Origin: Phreatobacter sp.
Lineage (GTDB): Bacteria > Pseudomonadota > Alphaproteobacteria > Rhizobiales > Phreatobacteraceae
Assembly: GCF_016793595.1 (NCBI RefSeq)
Contig: NZ_JAEULY010000002.1
Coordinates: 248,001-312,000, forward strand
Length of the DNA: 64,000 nucleotides
Reading direction: 5' to 3'
Shown here: positions 60,461 to 64,000 of the stretch, piece by piece
How positions within the stretch are numbered: position 1 is the stretch's first letter
How the letters are laid out: each line of letters opens with the position of its first letter
Position numbers and translations under genes: made by a program
Notes under the pieces: generated by a model
Databases searched by the model: none
Seen by the model: the letters and a program-made list of their open reading frames with translations, nothing else
Told to the model about the DNA's origin: nothing

Positions 60461-63307
60461 TCAGTTCCCCAGCCGTTCAAGCAAAGCGGGGACGTGGACC
60501 TGATCGGTCTTGTAGTTGCCGGTCAGCGCATACATCACGATGTTGACGCCGAACCGGAAGGCCAGCTCGCGCTGGCGTGCCTCGCCCTGCACCGGCAGCA
60601 GCGGATTGCCCTGCCGGTCGATGGCCCAGGCGGAAGCGAGGTCGTTCGACGAGATGATGATCGGCGACACCGAATCCGAGGCGCGGGCCGGCCGCGCCGC
60701 CTCGTCCTCGGTGGCGGGTGGAATGGCCTCGACCCAGGTCGTGCCCTCGCTGTAGCGGCCCGGAAACTCGCGCAGGATGAAGAAGGCGCGGGCGAGCACG
60801 TGATCGCGCGGCACGGCCTCGAGCTCGGGGATATCGAGGCCGGCGAGAATGCGGCGCAGCGTCGCCTGGGCGGGGCTGGTCTGCCCGGGCCGCGCCGTCA
60901 GGGCGTCGCGGGTGTCGAAGATCACCATGCCGCCCTGTTTCATGTAGGCGTCGAGCTTCAGCAGGGCCTGCGGTGAGGGCTCCTGCGCGCCGGCCACGAT
61001 CGGCCAGTACAGTAGCGGGAAGAAGGCGAGCTCGTCGCTGGCGATGTCCACCGCTTGGGGCGCGGAGGGCTCCAGCGCGGTGCGTGCCGACAGGAAGCGG
61101 CTCAAACCTTCCATGCCGGCCCGGCTGACCTCGTCCACCTCGCGCGAGCCGGTGACGACATAGGCGAGCCGGGTCGCCTGCGTGGCGCGCGCGGCGGCAT
61201 CGTCGGCGACATTGCCGGTCGAGATGGGCGGGCGTTCCTGATTGCGCCGGGTCTGCGCCTCGGCCGGGTGCAACGCGCCGCCCGCGAGGATGGCCAGAGC
61301 CGCGACGGCGGCGGTGCGCATGCCGCGCGAGCCCATGAGGCGCGCCAGTCCGCCGGCGATGGCGAAGACCGCGATCCCGTCGAGAAGCAGCAGCAGAAGG
61401 GCGGCAATCAGCAATGGCGACCTCAGATCGACGGGTTCGCCAACACGATACCGTTCGATCGTGGCATTCAGGCGGCTGAGATCCAGCGGCTTCAGCCTTT
61501 CGTCCTGCCCGAGGACGTTGACGGCGACCGTGCCTTCCTGGGGCCCGTAGAAACCCGGCGGGAAGTCGAAGGTCGCGGGCTCGCGCCGGTCGGCGGGGAT
61601 CGGCTTGGCGGTGGCCGGCGGGCGGATGAAGGCGCCGAAACCGTCGAGGACGCGGGTCGGCGGCACGCGCTCGCTGGCGCGCGGCTGGCCGGGAATGGCC
61701 GCAAGCCCCTCGGCGGCGGGCTTGCCGGCAGCGGAAAGACCCGCGACACGCTTCAGCATGTCGACAAAGGCGCCGGACAGCGGCAGGTCGGACCAGGCGG
61801 TATCGGCGGTGATGTGGAACAGGATCAGGAGGCCCTGTCCGCGCTTCTCGGCGGTCACCAGCGGCGTGCCGTCGGCGAGCTGCGCCCAGGTCTTGTCGGC
61901 GAGCAGGCCGTCGGGCTCGGCCAGCACCTGCCGGCGAACGCGCACATCGGCGGGAACGGCGATATCCGCGAAGGGGCTCTCGCGGCCGAAGGGGCTGAGC
62001 GCCTGCGGCGTTTCCCACGACAGCGCACCGCCGAGCTGGCGGCCGCCGCGCCGCAGCTTCACCGGGACGAGGTCGTCGTTCTGCGCGCCCGCGAGGCGCG
62101 TGCCGGCGAAGCGCAGCAGGATGCCGCCGCCATCGATGAACCGGTTCAGCGCGTCGCGCGCGGTGGGCGTGACCGTGCCGACATCGGTCAGGATGATCAT
62201 CGGCACGCGGCTCTCGACGAAGCGCACCACCGCCTCGGAGGGCGAGGCGCCCTCCACCGTGCGGATATCCGCGAAGGGTTCCAGAGCCCGTCCCAGATAG
62301 TAGGTCGGGGAGAGTAGCGGCTGCGCGGTGTCGGCGGTGCCGCCGGAGACGACGCCGATGGTGCGCCGCGCCCAGCGGGCGTCGATGAGCTGGACCGCGC
62401 CGGCCGAGCGTTCCGAGACGATGTCGAGGCGGGTGATCTCGTTGCGGATCTCCACGGGCAGGTCGAAGCGCACGTCGGCCTCGGTCGCGCCGGGCTCGAA
62501 GGCATAGGTCGCCTCGCCGAGCGGCAGGCCACGCGTGTCAAGCGCGCGCACACGGCCCGCCTGCGCGGGTCCGGCATCGGCGCGGATCACCTTGGCCGAG
62601 AAGCCGCCGGCCGTATTGGTCGCGTCGGTCAGTGCGATCTGGGCCGGCGTGCCGCCGTCATAGACCGTCAGCGCGTGGTTGCCGGCGATCCGCCGCAATT
62701 CCTCGACGAAGGCAGCCGACGCTCCCGTGTCGATGCCGTCGGTGAGCCAGACGATCTCCGCCTGCGGCTGCGCGCCGAGGAACCGGGTCAGGGCGGGGAG
62801 GATGCCGGCCCGGTCGGGCGTATGGGGCAGCGGCTCGAGCGAGCGCAGCCGCTCGCGCACCGATCCCGGGGTCTCAAGCCCGATGTCGATCACCGGACGC
62901 GCCGTCGAGGTCAGCGATACCGGCCTTCCCGCGCTCTCCGCCGAGGCGACGATCTGGTTGGCGACGCGCAGGCGCTGCTCGAACGCGGCGGCGGATGCCC
63001 AGCCATCGTCCATGAGAATCAGCACCGGCCCCTGCGACCGGGTGGTCGTGGCGGGCGGGTTCCACAAGGGGCCGGCCATGGCGAGGATAACGATGGCCGC
63101 CAGCAGGAGCCGCAGCAGCGTCAGCCACCACGGGCTGCTCGCCGGCGTCTCTTCCTTCGGCGCGATGTCGATCAGGATTCTGGTCGGCGGAAACTGCACG
63201 CGGCGCGGGCGCGGCGGCACGAGGCGCAGCAGCCACCAGAGCGCCGGCAGGGCGGCCAGCGCGAACAGGACGAGCGGCGAGGCGAAGACCAGCGGCAGGC
63301 CCAGCAT
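60461..63307 (-). CDS. DUF4159 protein with N-terminal BatA-like membrane/VWA region
   Basis: 948 residues. N-terminal BatA-type anchor (FALAALPALWWLLRLVPPRPRRVQFP and a second helix), a VWA-like domain (ILMDDGWASAAAFEQRL), a GATase1-like middle, a membrane helix near 660, and a C-terminal DUF4159 domain (ELAFFPLLYWPIVAGAQ, YMKQGGMVIFDTRD, FGVNIVMYALTGNYKTDQVH). ATG at 63305-63307 overlaps the DUF58 stop by one base (TGATG). Large envelope-associated protein of unknown function. Confidence 0.88.
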   Translation of the reverse strand: MLGLPLVFASPLVLFALAALPALWWLLRLVPPRPRRVQFPPTRILIDIAPKEETPASSPWWLTLLRLLLAAIVILAMAGPLWNPPATTTRSQGPVLILMDDGWASAAAFEQRLRVANQIVASAESAGRPVSLTSTARPVIDIGLETPGSVRERLRSLEPLPHTPDRAGILPALTRFLGAQPQAEIVWLTDGIDTGASAAFVEELRRIAGNHALTVYDGGTPAQIALTDATNTAGGFSAKVIRADAGPAQAGRVRALDTRGLPLGEATYAFEPGATEADVRFDLPVEIRNEITRLDIVSERSAGAVQLIDARWARRTIGVVSGGTADTAQPLLSPTYYLGRALEPFADIRTVEGASPSEAVVRFVESRVPMIILTDVGTVTPTARDALNRFIDGGGILLRFAGTRLAGAQNDDLVPVKLRRGGRQLGGALSWETPQALSPFGRESPFADIAVPADVRVRRQVLAEPDGLLADKTWAQLADGTPLVTAEKRGQGLLILFHITADTAWSDLPLSGAFVDMLKRVAGLSAAGKPAAEGLAAIPGQPRASERVPPTRVLDGFGAFIRPPATAKPIPADRREPATFDFPPGFYGPQEGTVAVNVLGQDERLKPLDLSRLNATIERYRVGEPVDLRSPLLIAALLLLLLDGIAVFAIAGGLARLMGSRGMRTAAVAALAILAGGALHPAEAQTRRNQERPPISTGNVADDAAARATQATRLAYVVTGSREVDEVSRAGMEGLSRFLSARTALEPSAPQAVDIASDELAFFPLLYWPIVAGAQEPSPQALLKLDAYMKQGGMVIFDTRDALTARPGQTSPAQATLRRILAGLDIPELEAVPRDHVLARAFFILREFPGRYSEGTTWVEAIPPATEDEAARPARASDSVSPIIISSNDLASAWAIDRQGNPLLPVQGEARQRELAFRFGVNIVMYALTGNYKTDQVHVPALLERLGN

Positions 63308-64000
63308 CAGCGTCGCCCTCCCGCCATGCCGAGGTCGCGCGAGCCCGGCCCCATGCGCTGGTGCAGCGCGAGGATCGCCGAGGCCGGCGGCATGTCCGTG
63401 CGGTGGATGCCGAAGCTCCAGCCGCGCTGGTCGCATTCGCGGCGCAGCTCCGCGCGGTGCGCGGCAAGGCGCGCCACATAGTCGTCGCGCCAGGTCTCGG
63501 CGCGGCCGGCCGTGATGGTCAGCTTCTCCTCCATTTCCTCGAACTCGACCCGTCCCTTGTAGGGGAAGGTCTCCTCGATCGGATCGTTGATCTGGAGGAC
63601 GTGGCCGCGCGAGCCGAACGAGGCGAGACTACGCACCTCGTCGGCGAACTCGGCGATGGGCACGAGGCAGTCGGACAGGATCACCACCTCCGACAGCCGC
63701 GAGACCGGCGCCTTGGGCGGCAGGTTCTGGCCTGCCTTGCCGGCATTGGCGATCAGCGCATCGGCCATGCGATCGATGATGGCGCGGCTCGCGGTCGGCC
63801 GCATCAGGCCGGGAATGCCGACCCGTTCGCCGCCACGCACCATGATGTCGGCGAGCGCGAAGGCGATGACGACGCAGCGGTCGCGCTTGGTTTCCCAGGC
63901 GAGCGGCGAGACGAATTGCATCGAGGGCGAGCAGTCCGGCCAGATCCAGACCGTATGGGCCGCCTCCCATTCCTGCTCGCGCACATAGAGGTGCTGGTCG
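63307..64000 (-). CDS. DUF58 protein, C-terminal part
   Basis: Partial: the 5' end is beyond the window. About 231 residues are visible, continuous with upstream codons DQHLYVREQEWE. DUF58 hallmarks: WIWPDCSPSMQF, RCVVIAFALADIMVRGGERVGIPG and VVILSDCLVPIAEF. DUF58 proteins work with a MoxR AAA+ ATPase, whose gene is expected just upstream. The apparent start at 63984 is only an internal codon. Confidence 0.88.
   Translation of the reverse strand, partial: DQHLYVREQEWEAAHTVWIWPDCSPSMQFVSPLAWETKRDRCVVIAFALADIMVRGGERVGIPGLMRPTASRAIIDRMADALIANAGKAGQNLPPKAPVSRLSEVVILSDCLVPIAEFADEVRSLASFGSRGHVLQINDPIEETFPYKGRVEFEEMEEKLTITAGRAETWRDDYVARLAAHRAELRRECDQRGWSFGIHRTDMPPASAILALHQRMGPGSRDLGMAGGRR

Overview
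The window is a high-GC chromosome segment from an alphaproteobacterium, most likely of the order Hyphomicrobiales (Rhizobiales). The evidence is the gene set: the cell-cycle regulators GapR, TrcR (DUF1013), ChpT and CtrA, CtrA-type TTAA-N7-TTAA boxes and CcrM-type GANTC sites, DUF882 and DUF1036 envelope proteins, a membrane ferritin MbfA with an Irr-like box, Omp25/31-like porin-fold proteins, and a PlcP/Agt lipid-remodelling pair. A Phreatobacter- or Bosea-like genus is a guess only. No phage, IS element, CRISPR array, tRNA or rRNA was seen. The sequence reads as ordinary chromosome rather than an island.

Layout. 1-5.7 kb: end of a peroxiredoxin, a cupin protein, a LysE exporter, then the leftward operon ubiB-like > DUF4031 > ispH > thrB > rnhA > lysE. 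5.8-7.3 kb: an AbrB/Doc toxin-antitoxin pair translationally coupled to a DUF3445 haem N-demethylase-like gene. 7.4-9.7 kb: pepF and a small membrane protein. 9.8-12.6 kb: a phospholipid N-methyltransferase divergent from plcP-agt, with Pho-box-like repeats between them. 13-18.6 kb: a sigma-54 response regulator, a YcbB-type L,D-transpeptidase and a DUF882 peptidase-like protein, preceded by CtrA-type boxes. 18.7-22.8 kb: two EamA transporters, gapR, a lytic transglycosylase, DUF1036, and a 48-residue cytochrome oxidase subunit IV. 22.9-26.2 kb: the proton-translocating transhydrogenase (three subunits) ending at a strong terminator. 26.2-28.3 kb: DUF3303, GNAT, a TPR lipoprotein, rpsU. 28.6-36 kb: trcR, chpT and the chemotaxis operon cheA(hybrid)-cheW-cheY-cheB-cheR. 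36-38.8 kb: TSUP transporter and two outer-membrane beta-barrels. 39-45.2 kb: acyl-CoA synthetase, FAD dehydrogenase, LysE, propionyl-CoA synthetase. 45.3-49.1 kb: cysK, a thioesterase, an ArsR/SRPBCC pair, a class C beta-lactamase. 49.3-52.8 kb: ctrA and divergent fliI-fliJ around a roughly 730-bp regulatory region. 52.8-58.4 kb: metallophosphoesterase, mbfA, a small ORF with its own terminator, Nudix, MFS, GNAT, and two tandem exported polycationic microproteins. 58.4-64 kb: the leftward DUF58 > DUF4159 > VWA-like membrane-protein operon, cut by the window end.

How it fits together. Cell-cycle and motility control is the main theme: ChpT is the phosphotransferase that feeds CtrA, and CtrA-type boxes lie at ctrA/fliI, at the sigma-54 regulator and in the transpeptidase/DUF882 gap. 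A second theme is nutrient-responsive control readable from operator-like sites: Pho-like boxes at the lipid-remodelling genes, an Irr (ICE)-like box at mbfA, and an autoregulatory palindrome at a probably leaderless arsR. The least explained items are the pair of Tat-exported Arg-rich microproteins, the toxin-antitoxin/DUF3445 coupling, and the 39-codon ORF upstream of mbfA.
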